Assembly: GCA_015499995.1 (NCBI GenBank)
Contig: JADNRV010000054.1
Coordinates: 248,001-312,000 of the forward strand
From: Flammula alnicola
Lineage: Eukaryota > Basidiomycota > Agaricomycetes > Agaricales > Strophariaceae
Length of the DNA stretch: 64,000 nt
Direction of reading: 5' to 3'
In this document: positions 22,821 through 34,712 of the stretch, one piece after another
Layout of the letters: every line of letters starts with the position of its first letter
How positions within the stretch are numbered: position 1 is the first letter of the stretch
Made by a program: the position numbers and the translations under genes
The notes under the pieces: generated by a model
What the model was told of the DNA's origin: nothing
Databases searched by the model: none
Seen by the model: the letters and a program-made list of their open reading frames with translations, nothing else

Positions 22821-24852
22821 ATGTGGCGCCAAAACATCTGGTCGATCTGGTTAACCCTTCCTTATGCATTGGGGATGGGCGACACAAAAGCTTCAAAATC
22901 GCAGCATGCCTTGACGGCCGCCGTATCCTCAGATTTTGATTCCAGTGTCAGGGCTGTCAGGCGACAAGGATCTCCCCTAATAGTACCATACCCTACGACG
23001 ACATCGTCTACGTACGATTATTGGTGGCCATTTCCCCCGGCCGATATACCCACGCCCACGACGACGACGGCACCTATTACCACAGAAATTCCCATCTTAA
23101 TATCAATAATATCACCGCCCTCGTCTCTCAAGGAAACTGCTGGCAGTTCTTCATTACTTCTACAGCCTCTTCCCACTCTGCTCTCACAAGTGCCAGCCAG
23201 AGTTCTTCAGCTAGCCCTTCGACCTCCAACTTGCCAGCTGAACTCAGCACATCGAAGTCTCCATTCAACATCCTTGACATCATTCCTGCTTTTGCCGTAG
23301 TTGGAGTATTTTTGATAGGTCTGGGCATATGGATGTTATACGGGTGTTGTACACGCAAACCTCGTGTCCGCGAAGACGACGGTGAATTTATCTGCGGACC
23401 TCCGTATGTCGGCGTAAACGAGTCAGATGCGCGCCGCGACATCGAGGAAGGAGGTCAAGAAATATGGTACAGGTTCATAAATATGGTCGTCGACGACTCA
23501 GTGGCCACTTTCGCTGGCCACCATTCAACCAACTACCTCCATTCGATCGGACAGCAGGGTCTCATGTACTGGATGAATCTAAACAGGACGAAGATGACCC
23601 TTCTTGTCCGTTGCCCTCATGGCACCGGGGGTTAAGACTAGGACCAAGTCTTCTCGTACAAACCGTACTTCAAAATCAATACGATCTACTGCTGAAACAT
23701 CCTCTATCTCGTCAACCATCCAATTCCACATCGATTGCTTTGCTTGACCTCTACGAGAGCGACGAGGAAGAAGAAGTCGGAGAAGGGCGAAAGAAACCCC
23801 ATGGGAGAGTTTGCGTCATAAGAGCATCAAACGTGGTATTCTCGAACAAGTAAAGAAGGAAACACATGGATGGACTCAATCCGTAGTTCACTGGTTGGGC
23901 GTCCTACACTCTCAGGTGGTCATGGACACACGAATCCGGAGGAAGTTCTCTAGGCGATGGAGATGATGGGAGCGAAGACTGAAGGCAGGGAATCGTATTG
24001 GCAGAAGACGTGGTCATACCAGGGCTGATTCTGATATTCGCATCTACGACGCCCTACCAAGGATCAAACTACTATCCCATTGTCTTCGCCATCTGGCCTT
24101 CTGGTATCCCAGGAGAAAGTCAACAGGAGGAAACTGCGGCCCTCTGCATATCGGAGTCGTTGCCTACACCCCGTGGACGTCGTACTCTCGCGTGGCTCAA
24201 GGATGAAGAAAGCGAAGACAAGTACACCCCTCTGCCTGCCCGCCTGAGCGAAAGTCGAAGCAGAAGCCGCAGCCGGAGTCGCAGTCGGAGCACCAGTCCA
24301 GTGAAAAGAATGGCCCGTCGCCCCCGTACCAAAACCAATCAGATAGTGGCTACGGCGGGAGGGACGTCCTTCCCCAAAGCCCATCGCAAATCATGAGTCC
24401 ACCTTAGAGAGCCAAATGTTTTTCACGCCTATTCCTCCCTTGACAAGCAAAATGTCGAGTCCTAGAAGTGCGAGACCATCGTCGCGGACATCCACCAGCC
24501 CAACCAAAATTCCGAGTGCAAGGAAAGGACGGAAACTGCGGTCTCCTGCTCCTTCGCTTCCTTTCCCGGAAGCGACGGTATTCACTCACCACCCCGGCCA
24601 GCAGCGATTCGGGGCCGCTTGGTGAAGAAAGTAGCCGGCGGACCGGTTGCGAAGTCCAGGAATAAGAGGTTGCCGGCGCATCCTCCCACTGCAAGCGAAA
24701 CCGCCTTGTCTGCGGAGATCTCAAGGAAAGAAGAGAGCGATAACGCCATAAAGAAGGTCGATCAGATCATGGAGACCGGTTGGAGTGAAAGGCGTTTGGG
24801 AGAGGAAGGCATAAGGAGTCTTAGTCCGAGTGGATTTGGGCGGCAAATTTAA
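22821..24852 (+). CDS. Possible single-pass membrane protein with RS-rich cytosolic tail; exons unresolved
   Basis: Coding-like segments in successive frames suggest one gene. First comes a Thr/Pro-rich extracellular-type region (PTTTSSTYDYWWPFPPAD) and Ser-rich sequence, then a clear transmembrane helix (IIPAFAVVGVFLIGLGIWML, about 23277-23337) followed by CCTRKPR. Next come acidic (YESDEEEEVGEGRKK) and basic segments, an Arg-Ser dipeptide run at about 24249-24300, and a C-terminus ending GFGRQI before the stop at 24852. The frame moves by -1 around 23120-23165, 23460-23640 and 23800-23835. I could not explain these moves by good GT-AG introns, so base deletions are possible. Start codon uncertain; function unknown. 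Confidence 0.4.
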
Positions 24853-25043
24853 TACCTTTGGATCTTTGTGATTTGTAGAGGACGATCCACCTATGCGCCT
24901 GTACTGTTTTTTACTTGACAGGGAGAATACATCAGTTTACGGGTTCAAGTTGTAGGCTTATTTTCTTTCTACATTGAACCAATATGAGGGATACATAATT
25001 GAACCTAGCTTGATTATTTGTTTAAGTTGGTGCCTTTCCATAA

Positions 25044-25159
25044 GGCAAGATGGCCGAGCGGTTAAGGCGTGTGACTCAAGCTTAGCTTCCTGCTTTGAGC
25101 AGGCAACAGCGCATTCTCATCACAGTAATGTGGCGTGGGTTCAAGTCCCACTCTTGTCA
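25044..25159 (+). tRNA. tRNA-Leu (anticodon CAA) with 38-nt intron
   Basis: The acceptor stem GGCAAGA pairs with TCTTGTC (one G-U). The A box is TGGCCGAGCGG. The anticodon stem is TGTGA/TCACA, with the loop interrupted after position 37 by an intron at 25081-25118. The anticodon is CAA, which reads UUG. A class II variable arm follows, then T arm GTGGG-TTCAAGT-CCCAC and discriminator A. An intron one base 3' of the anticodon is the canonical eukaryotic position. A T5 run at 25163-25167 is the Pol III terminator. Confidence 0.95.
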
Positions 25160-25162
25160 ACC

Positions 25163-25167
25163 TTTTT
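25163..25167 (+). terminator. Pol III terminator of tRNA-Leu
   Basis: Five T residues four bases after the discriminator of the tRNA, followed by further T-rich sequence. Confidence 0.75.
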
Positions 25168-25832
25168 GTTGTTTTTTTTCGTGTCGGCTTGAAGCTCAGC
25201 GCATGTCGACTTTACACTTTACCTTGTCCTTTCTTTCACCCAGCTGCTGCCCGTGGGGCGCGGACCTACTACTTATGTATAAAGTAGGGGAGAGGTTGAA
25301 AGGAAGTACTTGCCCAGGCAACGACAGGAGTCGATTTCCTCAATCCCAGTTCAACGAGGGTCGTTGAGGTCGCTATTTGCATCATTGGAATTACAATTAC
25401 AAAAACTGCTAATGAGGGTGAGACAATGTTTTTTTTACCAGCATACTCTGCTCAAAAGTTCAGGTTATCACGGAGTTCATCTCCGAAATCGAATTCAGGA
25501 CACAACATATGAAGGAATTTCCCTGCCTCTTGAACACAAGTCGTTAGCTGGGAGAGATCTTGGCGACGATGCATTTCTGAGCCAAAGTCAAGCCGTTTCA
25601 GTAGGGCGTTGACTTTCTTGAGAGAAGAACTAGGGCAGATAATGCATAAGTATCTAAATATTATTCGGTGTGAAGGATAGTGCTTACGATATTAGGGTTT
25701 GACGGTCGCGAAGGGATTCCACGTCTTCGCCAACAATGTCCCCCTTTCCAACTTTATTCTTTAGTTCTAGCTTCCAGGAGTACATCAGCTTGTTAGCCAA
25801 CGAGAGGCAGAATAAAAGATGGGGAAGGGGTC
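25168..25832. other. Intergenic between tRNA-Leu and helicase-like gene 3' end
   Basis: About 660 bases. Short ORFs only, none with recognisable motifs. The 3' end of the minus-strand helicase-like gene is approximate, so part of this could be its last exon or 3' UTR. Confidence 0.4.
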
Positions 25833-28800
25833 CTAAGAATCGAATCCTATATGGCGAATGTACCCAACCGGAACCTTGGGCATATCAAAGGCAGAGGAGG
25901 AAATGATATTTGACACTGTTCTTTGACTCCAAAGCGACCGCATCGATATCCCGGCGAAGCAATACGAGCTTCCGATACCTTTCGAGGACGGGGACGACCT
26001 GCCAGAGATAAAGTTGGGAGGATGAGGCAACTGCACTCGCGATGAGATGGGTCGGAATCGACAAGTGTGGCTGAGGAGCAGAGACGTTGCCAGACCCATC
26101 AGGAGTATTTATCGTAAGCTGGCTTCGCGACTCGTGCTGAGTGGGTGGGCCGTCAACCAGTGCATAAAAATTCCGAAAGTTCTCAAACTTTATAACGCGG
26201 ACTCCTGCGATCGGGGGAGGAAGAGGGTCGACAGTCCTGCATATTTGAACCATTTCATCGAACGGAGAGTCTTTCATCGATTGACAGATGGCGTCCTTCA
26301 TCGAATCCCATGTCGACACCTCTAAAAACCTGTACCAGACGATGAGCTGTATGAGATACACACACATCTGAGTATGACAATCAATTTTCAATGTTTACCT
26401 TTGAACCTGAGAAGAGTTCCCGGGGTCACATTTCAAACGGAGTTCTTTCACTAAGCCGAGTATGCTGCACTGGAGACGTTCGTATTCCAAGTTCACGCCT
26501 ACTGTGTAACAGACATCGAGCGTCAGACCCACTTCGTCCTTCCGACGAGCATAGACTTACGCAAGCCCAATGACCTAAAGCTGATGGCTAAGGGTCAGTA
26601 ACATCAGAAAACAGGAAAGAAGACTTGACCTACACGCGAGCGATAAATATATTCCGAATAACTCCACCTTCGTCGTGCTGGAGGCTTTGACCATCCTTTC
26701 CGTACAGCAAATGATCTAATAACCATTCTAAATGAGCATTGACGATTCGTGGAACTGGTGGAATTCATACCGATTCCCTGTCGCATGCAAAGTTGTCTGA
26801 GTAACAGTGCCAACGCGCCTGAGATTTCGTATAAATTTTTGGCCGAAATGTCGATGTCAAGCTCAAGGTCGAGTACGCAGCCAAGTGCGCGGAAGAATCA
26901 GACCACTGTAACTCCCCTTTTCGTAATGGTAACAGGTCGCCAAAAATAGCGCGCAGAGGCGGTCCATCAAGTTACAAAGCACATTGACATCAATGTCATA
27001 TTTGTTCTGAGAAATTGCACTGCAAGAAAATGTGAAAATCATAACATAAGGATAAGACGAAGATCGACAGACCTGAGAAATTCGACTCCAGAAGTTACGG
27101 CGAATACATGGCTCTTCCGATACATATCCGAAGGTAACAAATTTGAAAGTGGTTGATCCTTTCCGGAATTCGTTCGGACTCGACACTTGGCCTCATCGAC
27201 CACGGCCTTTAGCAGAGGGATCAGCTTGTTCATGACATCCACTGGTCTATAGCGTGTCACAAATTCCAGAGTTGATAAGGCGAACGATAATCGCGAAGGC
27301 GCAGGAATGTTGGTGCCGGCGTTCTGAACCAGAGTGCTTATCCAATCCATCACAATATCGTAGCCTCGAGAAAACTCAGGAATGTATTTCCTTTGAGTGT
27401 CCCATGACGTCCCGAAAACGTAGTCAAAAGAGTAGAGAGCACGGAATAGGCTCTCGACCCAAAATCTACGTGAATAATTTAAATCAGGAATCTCATAAAC
27501 AAGTTGAAAAAGAAAGAAACGCACAATCGAACATTTACAAGCTTCTCAGTGCTCGTAAACTGCGTTGCGGTCGACCAGATGATGCATTGCTTTAAGTTAA
27601 TGGCTATCCAAGCAGTGTACCATGAGACAGTGAGATGTGAAACATCCACATGATGTTTGTTGCAGAGCGTCATCTCAAAGGCCCTGTGAAGCCAGCACGG
27701 AGCAAGCGCATGCGCGTCAAGGCATTTTTGGTTCTCGACCCAAATTTGGGCCAACAATTTTTCTCCGAGAAAGGCCTTTCCTGTGCGAAATAGCTGTTCA
27801 CCGGAAACGACAATGTTCTGCCAGTGGTGTTTGTGTCAGAAATTTGCGCGCTTGTAATTGGGTGTATTTTTGGTGCAAAACGGATTCAGGAGAAATGATA
27901 AAACTTTCGGGTATGGTGTTAGATGACCTGATACCGAACAATGAGCCAAGCACGAGTAGATGGCATCGAATGCTGAGCTGCCGTGAGAGTCTGGGATGCC
28001 AGAACATATGACACGAACGAGTCCAGGGTGCGATCCAATTCGAAGATATCGAGACCATCAACGAAAAGGAGTCGGAAAAGTATCATGGAAAGAAAGCAAG
28101 GAGGAACATCACGACCGGCGCGACAGAACGCTGCACCAAATTTTACTAGATCTATCCTTTTGGAAGGCAGGAGAATTGCTTCAAACATGCGGAGCTGTGA
28201 GTGGGTTAGAAAACAGACGACTTGTTATCCATAATTTCGAACCACGAACCTCATCCATTTCGATCTGGGAGTATATTTTTTGGTCGATTTTCTTCGATTG
28301 AGCGAATAAATCTTGAATATGAACGACATCGGGCTCTCTGAACGAAATCCCTTGCCACAATTCCCTGAGAACAACCTGCTTGGCCGATTTATAGTTTTCA
28401 TCTGCGAGGAATAATTTAATCCCTTCGATTGCGTTGCCCAAGTTCACTTGGATATCAGCCGCATCACTGTAGCGCCGGTGGTGGAGAAGGAGATATAATT
28501 TGATCTCATGAAGTTCATGAGCGGAGACGAAGTCTATCTCGGCTTTGACGCTATCAAATAGTCGACCTGACATGCTGGGGAAAGCATAGCTCAGTACCTA
28601 CAATTTTGAGTCGAATACAGTATACGTTGACTCACTTAAAATTATGAGCCTCGAGGTAGTGAAAACGGAGCTTGTCTGTAAGATCTCGTGCGCACCCGAT
28701 AGCGTAGGATTACGTCCATGGCCTCTTCGAATTTTCCGCTCTTCAAGTAAAGCATGGCCGCACCCTCGTATTTTTCGGCAGACAGATACATTTCGGTTGC

Positions 28801-31800
28801 TTTGCTAATGTCGTGGCCGTGTTCAAAACATTCCGCAGCCGCCAAGAGATACGCTTTTTTGTTGTGGTGATTGTGAGTTTCATGGGCACATGAAACGAAA
28901 GCTCGTGCTGCCGTCGTGTAAAGCACCACCCGATCGTTGTTGTCAGGATTCGCCAGCGAAGATGTTTGACGAGCAATTTCGCGAAGGCTGTATGCATGGG
29001 CGACCGCGGCAGCATGACCCATGTTCGCCTTTTCGTAACATTGTCTTGCATGAACATAATGTCTTCTCTCGAACAGCTCATCTCCTTTTGCTCCCCATTG
29101 TTCACGGGACGATGGCTCGACCATGTCATTGACGTTGGACGGACGATTTTCAATATAATCGAGAGTAGTCCAAAGAGTCTGTTTTCATTATCGTCCACCT
29201 TGCAGAACAAAACGGAAGAAAAATTCTCACCCTCATATGTTCGCCCTTCAGTGAGCAATCCGCGATCCACAACCTGTTCCGTGCACGCGTGACTCCGACA
29301 TATAACACTTTGAGCCGAGCAGATCGAGTCAGACACTTGGCGTAAGCCATGGCTGACCTCTACTTGCCTCAGTACAAACACCCGCATATCGAGGCTCCGA
29401 GTGAATGCTTGAACCCATGGAAGAACTTTCAACCGCCTGGAGGACGAATCTCCACTGGGAATCACTGAGAGTTGAATCATTGAAGAAATCGTAAATTAAG
29501 ACCTGTAATACGGTGGTTTAAATGGGCGTATCATATAAAAGGAATCAGCGTACGTCGTTGAATTCTAGGCCTTTGCTTTCTGGAATAGTGCTGTAAACAA
29601 TAGCGTAATAAGCTACCGTACTCACAGGGTGAAAAGGAATGGCACGTACAAAATCAATCCAGGATCCTCATATAAGGCTTGCAAATTCCTTCGTGCTTCA
29701 TCATTACGTACCAGGATGCCTGAAAAAAGAGCCCAAAGTATTCAGACCAAGATGACCGACGGTCGAGGTGCGTAAAACTTATATTACATTGCTCAGCTCC
29801 AAATGCCATTTGCGCATCACTATTTTTGGTGAGTCAGTCAGTGGCACCAGCCGCACAAGTTTCAGACGTGCCTGGCATGAAACAGAGAAGTTTCCTGGTC
29901 ATGAGATGGCAATTAATATCGATTGACCGCAAACTTTTAATGACACACCACGTACAGGTGTCCATCCCGTAAAAAACACAGGATTGAGGCCTGCTACCGT
30001 GCCTCTCTCCGGATCCAACTTGTCGACCGAGTCGGGCCAGAATCGAGTGATTATGTCCACTATTGAACGGGCCACATTAACAATCCCAGCATGGGATCGG
30101 TAATTAGTGGTCAGAGTGAGTTTTTTTGGGAGGTTTGGCAATGTCATGAGAAGTTTGACCATATTTTTGTTCCTTTCTCTGTGTTGCTGTGTGGTTATGG
30201 AATGTCAGAACAGGCTGAGCGTCACGATGCAGATTATATATTCTTACTAACCTCGATTCTAAACAGGAATGACGTCAACTCATGAAGAAAAAGAGCTGCC
30301 AACAGATATAGTTTGGCGGTGTCACCAGCCCAAAGCATGCCATTGGGATTGTGGCATAAGGAACGTAGCACTATCCAAACAACAGCACGGCAATGTCAGA
30401 TGATGTTAAAAGGGATAGATAAAATGGAGGCTCACGCAGGGCATCTATCAAGAGATGGTCTTGTACCTCGTCGACATAACTGGGATGACAAAACAACGGG
30501 TTAGAAAATCCTGTGAATTAACGTTAAGAATCTGGCTGACATTCGGTCGACTTTCTGTCCAATCATGCCTCGCCGGGCGCGCAGGCAATTAGAACGGAAT
30601 GCATCCTGAAAGGCATAGAAATAATTTAAATAACCATAGCTAGTATGCCAATGAGGTACAGACCTTTCCGCGGATCAAAGTCTCCGGATCGCTTCTTTTT
30701 GGTCGAATACAAATTGAATAGGTTGTATAAAGCTATCCTGTTTTGCGCAAAGTTTGGATTTGTACCGCCACTGATATTTTCATAGGTTTCCCTGTCCAAG
30801 AACCCTTTCCCGTCGACAGAGTTTTCTCAGAACCAGAAATGACACCTCATAATGAATCCGACTCAGAATGTGACAGCGGCTTGCTCCTTGTAAATACTCA
30901 CCTATAATCTCGCTATAGACAAGTGAGGGTCTGTTGAAAGCATTAGGAAGAAAAACATGCAGCATATTAAATGATGTATGTACCTAGACCTTTGATCAGG
31001 CTTTGTGAGAAATGGGGCCAATAGCTCGACAAAAAAGTATCATAATCGACCAGGCGCCCGGAGGGTTTCTTGAGTACAGCGACATCCCCTTGAATGGCTA
31101 CGCCTCGGAGACCATGAGGTCTGCTTCCACCATCGACCACAACTAAACGTATATCAGAAATATATTCTACTATGGAAATCAATCATAATGATTTACCATG
31201 TCAGACGCAATGAACAGGGGGAAATGTCTGTCCTCCAAATGGCTGAATCGTTTAGGCAGATCGCTTCGCCAATCATCTAAATCATCTACATCGACAAGGT
31301 TGAGCTCGGGCTCGGAAGCCCTTTCTTTCCTCGATTGGGCCAATTCCTGCAGCTTTGAGGGGATAGGGATGTCGAAATGAGACTATCGAATAATTTGTTG
31401 AAATGTTCTTCGACTTTTTTGACCAAAGCGCGGGATTTGGTAACGAAGATCTGCCGAGGCTTTAGCATATCATCTGAGTACATCTGATAGGTCCTCTCTA
31501 TCAGTAACATCTTGTAGAGTATGGTAATCGTCTTTCTGCAACGTACGTTAAAAGTCAGGAAGGTTATCAAAGATGCAGACGTACCCGGTACCACTGCGGC
31601 CCAAAACATAACAGGAAAACGGGTGCTCAACCACCGCCTCTCTTCTGACCTGTGTAAAAGTAAGGATATATATGCGAAAATTTTAAACCAAATATTTAAA
31701 AAGGCGCACGATACTATAAAGGGAAATTCTGCAGAGTAGCCGGCGAGCATACCTAATAATGCGTCGGTAAGACAACAAAACACATGTAGAAAGAAAACTC

Positions 31801-33790
31801 ACTGTAGAGTAGTTGCTAACATTCATAACACCTAAATCAGCACAGACTCGTTATCAAAAATTTATCTCCCAACCTTTGAGAAGTCAATAAATTTTCGTGT
31901 CTTGAAGGAATAATGTAAGTGAAAATTCAAGAGGTAGCCAGCGATCTGAATCTAACCAGTAAACGAGTGCGACTGGCGTATTTAATGAGTACCAACGCCT
32001 CCTATGAGGTTCAAAACTCACTTGTTCCAGGTCATCTGGAGGCAGATCAAGGGGATGTCTATGTTGTCGGTACCTTCTTCGCATTTTCGTCTTTACCCCA
32101 GTCTTTGGCACACAGGTATCGCTTCCTTTCTTGGGAGCCCATTTCCGAAACTTGCACCTAATGAAATGGGAGGAATATATGTTATAATCATACGCATCGA
32201 CAACAAGATGTATAATCATACATTTGGCAATACTCTTTTCCTTGAGCCCCCAGTTGACGACTAACTGCATCCCACTTCGTGCGATCCAACTCCGCGTGTG
32301 TATACACGCCCTTGATCTTGAGCACTGGCATTGAAGTTAAACTTGAGAACATCGTCTAATCCGAGCTAAATACCTTGACGTAGTGTCTTGATACGGAGAA
32401 CGCAATAAGTACAAGTTTATTGTCGAAGTTTTGGGAAAGAATCACTTACGTCATCTTGCTCAAGCACGTCAACGTGGTACTAAAGTCGGAAATGAATGCG
32501 TATAAATACCAAGAGTTAAATCAAATACGGGCTCGAAACTCACCACAAGTCGAGTATCTCCAGTCATCTTGGCTTCGTATATCGGAACTCCTGCGCTTGA
32601 ACTTGTTAATGGTTTCTGGTTATCAGCAGAAAAGTGGCCAGATGAGAGATCTCTGCAAGCTTGTTAGCAAACACTGTCTAACGCTTTGCGGGGCAACGAC
32701 AAAAGCGAACTTCAGTTTCTTGACAATGATTCTGAACGTCCCTCGATCTTTACGACTCTTTTCCCGTAAATCGGCATCGGCGCGAGACGAAATGAGAATT
32801 CGCCATTCACCGAATTTATCCATGCTGTCGAAATATAAGGCCCTGCCGAGGCAAACGTCAATAGGTCCCCGTAAAAATCAATTGGCACTTACGATTTTAA
32901 GGGCTGGATGGATGGAATAGTATCCTGAATATATCTGCTGCCTTTCCTGCATCGATACCTCTTCGTTTCCAATGTCAGTCGCTGAATTCATGATCGTTGC
33001 TATCATATCGGTGTTGTACATCTCGACGAGGCCGATCTTGATGCTTTCACCCATCTCCACGAGACGCAATGTGTCAAGATATTTCTTAGGATAAATATCA
33101 GTCCTATTCTAGTAATTATATTTGAGAAAGATTTACCTTCAAGATGTCTCGTAAAATTTCGATAAACTTCTGGCTGTCTTGATAGCCTCCTCAAGGGTAT
33201 TAGGAACATTCAATTTGAGGACATCGAACGCTTCGCGAGTTACTTCATTTTTCAAGTCTGACTTAAATTTGCCAGTTGTCGCTCTTTGGGTTTTGGTCTT
33301 GACCTTCGTAGACGAGGATGCAGGATCTTGATCCTCGTCGCGGAGGTCAAGGCAAAAAGGGCCTTGAGGATTTCTGACGCGTAACTTAGAGTGCGATGGT
33401 AGTCGGCGACTTTGCGATGGGTTCCTCATTCAAATGAGTTGGCGGGGAAAGGAAAAAATTCGACAAGTTCAATAGAATTTTCATTGGCACGGAGTTCCAT
33501 GTTATTTCTGGATCGAGTCAAGGACCCATGTATTCAATTTCGCACTCTGAGAACATGTGAGTTCGAAGATCAACATGATTGTCGTTTGGATACGTACTGG
33601 ACAGGGCGAGTGCGACGATATACGGGAAATCTTCCTCCAACAGGCTATCCAGAGCTTGCATGTAATTGGATCTTTCCAAGGCAGAGGAGAAGCGACGCAA
33701 AGCATCGTCGACTCCTTCAATAGTGGTAAGATTGGCTGGACTGAAGAATTCAGTCCAGCCTATGGTGCTGTTCGTTCGGTGGGGAATCAT
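25833..33790 (-). CDS. TRANK1-like UvrD/SF1 helicase with TPR region, reading frame disrupted
   Basis: A very large multi-exon gene. In order: N-terminal helical region (EFFSPANLTTIEGVDDALRR, 33.8 kb); GEWRILISSRADADLREKSR (32.8 kb) and YEAKMTGDTRLV (about 32.5 kb); Walker A LGRSGTGKT split by an intron (31.5-31.6 kb) with YKMLLIERTYQMY; YDTFLSSYWPHFSQSL (31.05 kb); FLDRETYENISGG (30.8 kb); YVDEVQDHLLIDAL, helicase motif II (30.45 kb); LTTNYRSHAGIVNVA, motif IV (30.1 kb); ESKGLEFND, motif V (29.6 kb); YVGVTRARNRLWI, motif VI (29.3 kb); then TPR-like helices (LFERRHYVHARQCYEKA) to about 28.6 kb and a helical tail. This matches fungal TRANK1-like proteins. Frame breaks occur near 31090, 30804, 30314, 29840, 28700 and 27980; motif III reads GDTAKLY where GDTAQTI is expected. 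It is a pseudogene or an assembly artefact. Ends approximate. Confidence 0.6.
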
Positions 33791-34712
33791 TAGCAGGGCA
33801 AAGTCGCAGCAATCTGGGCGTTATCGATGACACCCATTTTATACAGCGCCTTGGAAATGGAAGCCTTCCCGAAAAAAGAATATACGGCGTCAGGCCGGCG
33901 CCACCAACGAGAAGGCAAAACTTTGTAGACATACCGCAAGTCGGGTAATATCCGCGTCCGCATCCCTATTAAGCGTTGTTTCGAGGATTTTGAATCTTAA
34001 CAAGTAGCTTTATGATGTCTTGAATAATCACGAAAAGCCATTCGCGAATTATGATTTTTTAGAGTGGCCGGCCTTGAAATGAAGTAAACCCTTAGTTGAG
34101 AAGTGGACGGCCATGGCCCGTTGTTTGTGTATAACTGTGGGCACGCGTGGATAGATTTGACAACTGCCGTAACTTCCATTCGCAATAGCACACGTCCGCA
34201 TTTCTAAAGCCATACAGACAATAGAAACTTGTAAATGCAATCACATGCAATAAGAGGGACTCAAGGCGAGGAACTTTGAAGAGTTTTGAAGACGAACTTG
34301 AGGATGACCTTCGACCGTCGCAGATTGTATAGTTTTCGAAGGGTTCCAGTTGAACTTTTTTAGTGATTTAGGACATGCAAAACAGCGAGTTTCCTTCGAT
34401 TGACTTTCAAGTTGGTAAAATATTCGCAGCTTTGGAGTGGTCCTGGTGGCTGTATTTTGTTCGGTTCCGAACCAAGTGTCATTGGAAGTGAGTCGTCTGT
34501 GATGATGTCCGAGTCGTATGACCTGCCCTAAACTCAGAACTTAATTTTTTTTATCCGGCCCACGTCCGTCATCGAGCCCTCATCGTCGAGCCCGTCCTAT
34601 CTGATCTTTAACTGCCCAGGCGACCAACGAGTCCCATATCTTACTCGTTGTATGTGACATTATATTGACTTGTTGTTGATTTAAATCCGTTAATTTGTCT
34701 TTGTAGTCCAAT
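33791..34712. other. Intergenic between helicase-like gene and eIF3a
   Basis: About 920 bases between divergent genes. No supported gene. Short ORFs on both strands lack motifs. An extra 5' exon of the helicase-like gene could lie in the first 150 bases. The end close to 34713 carries the eIF3a promoter and 5' UTR, possibly with the minus-strand promoter further left. Confidence 0.45.
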
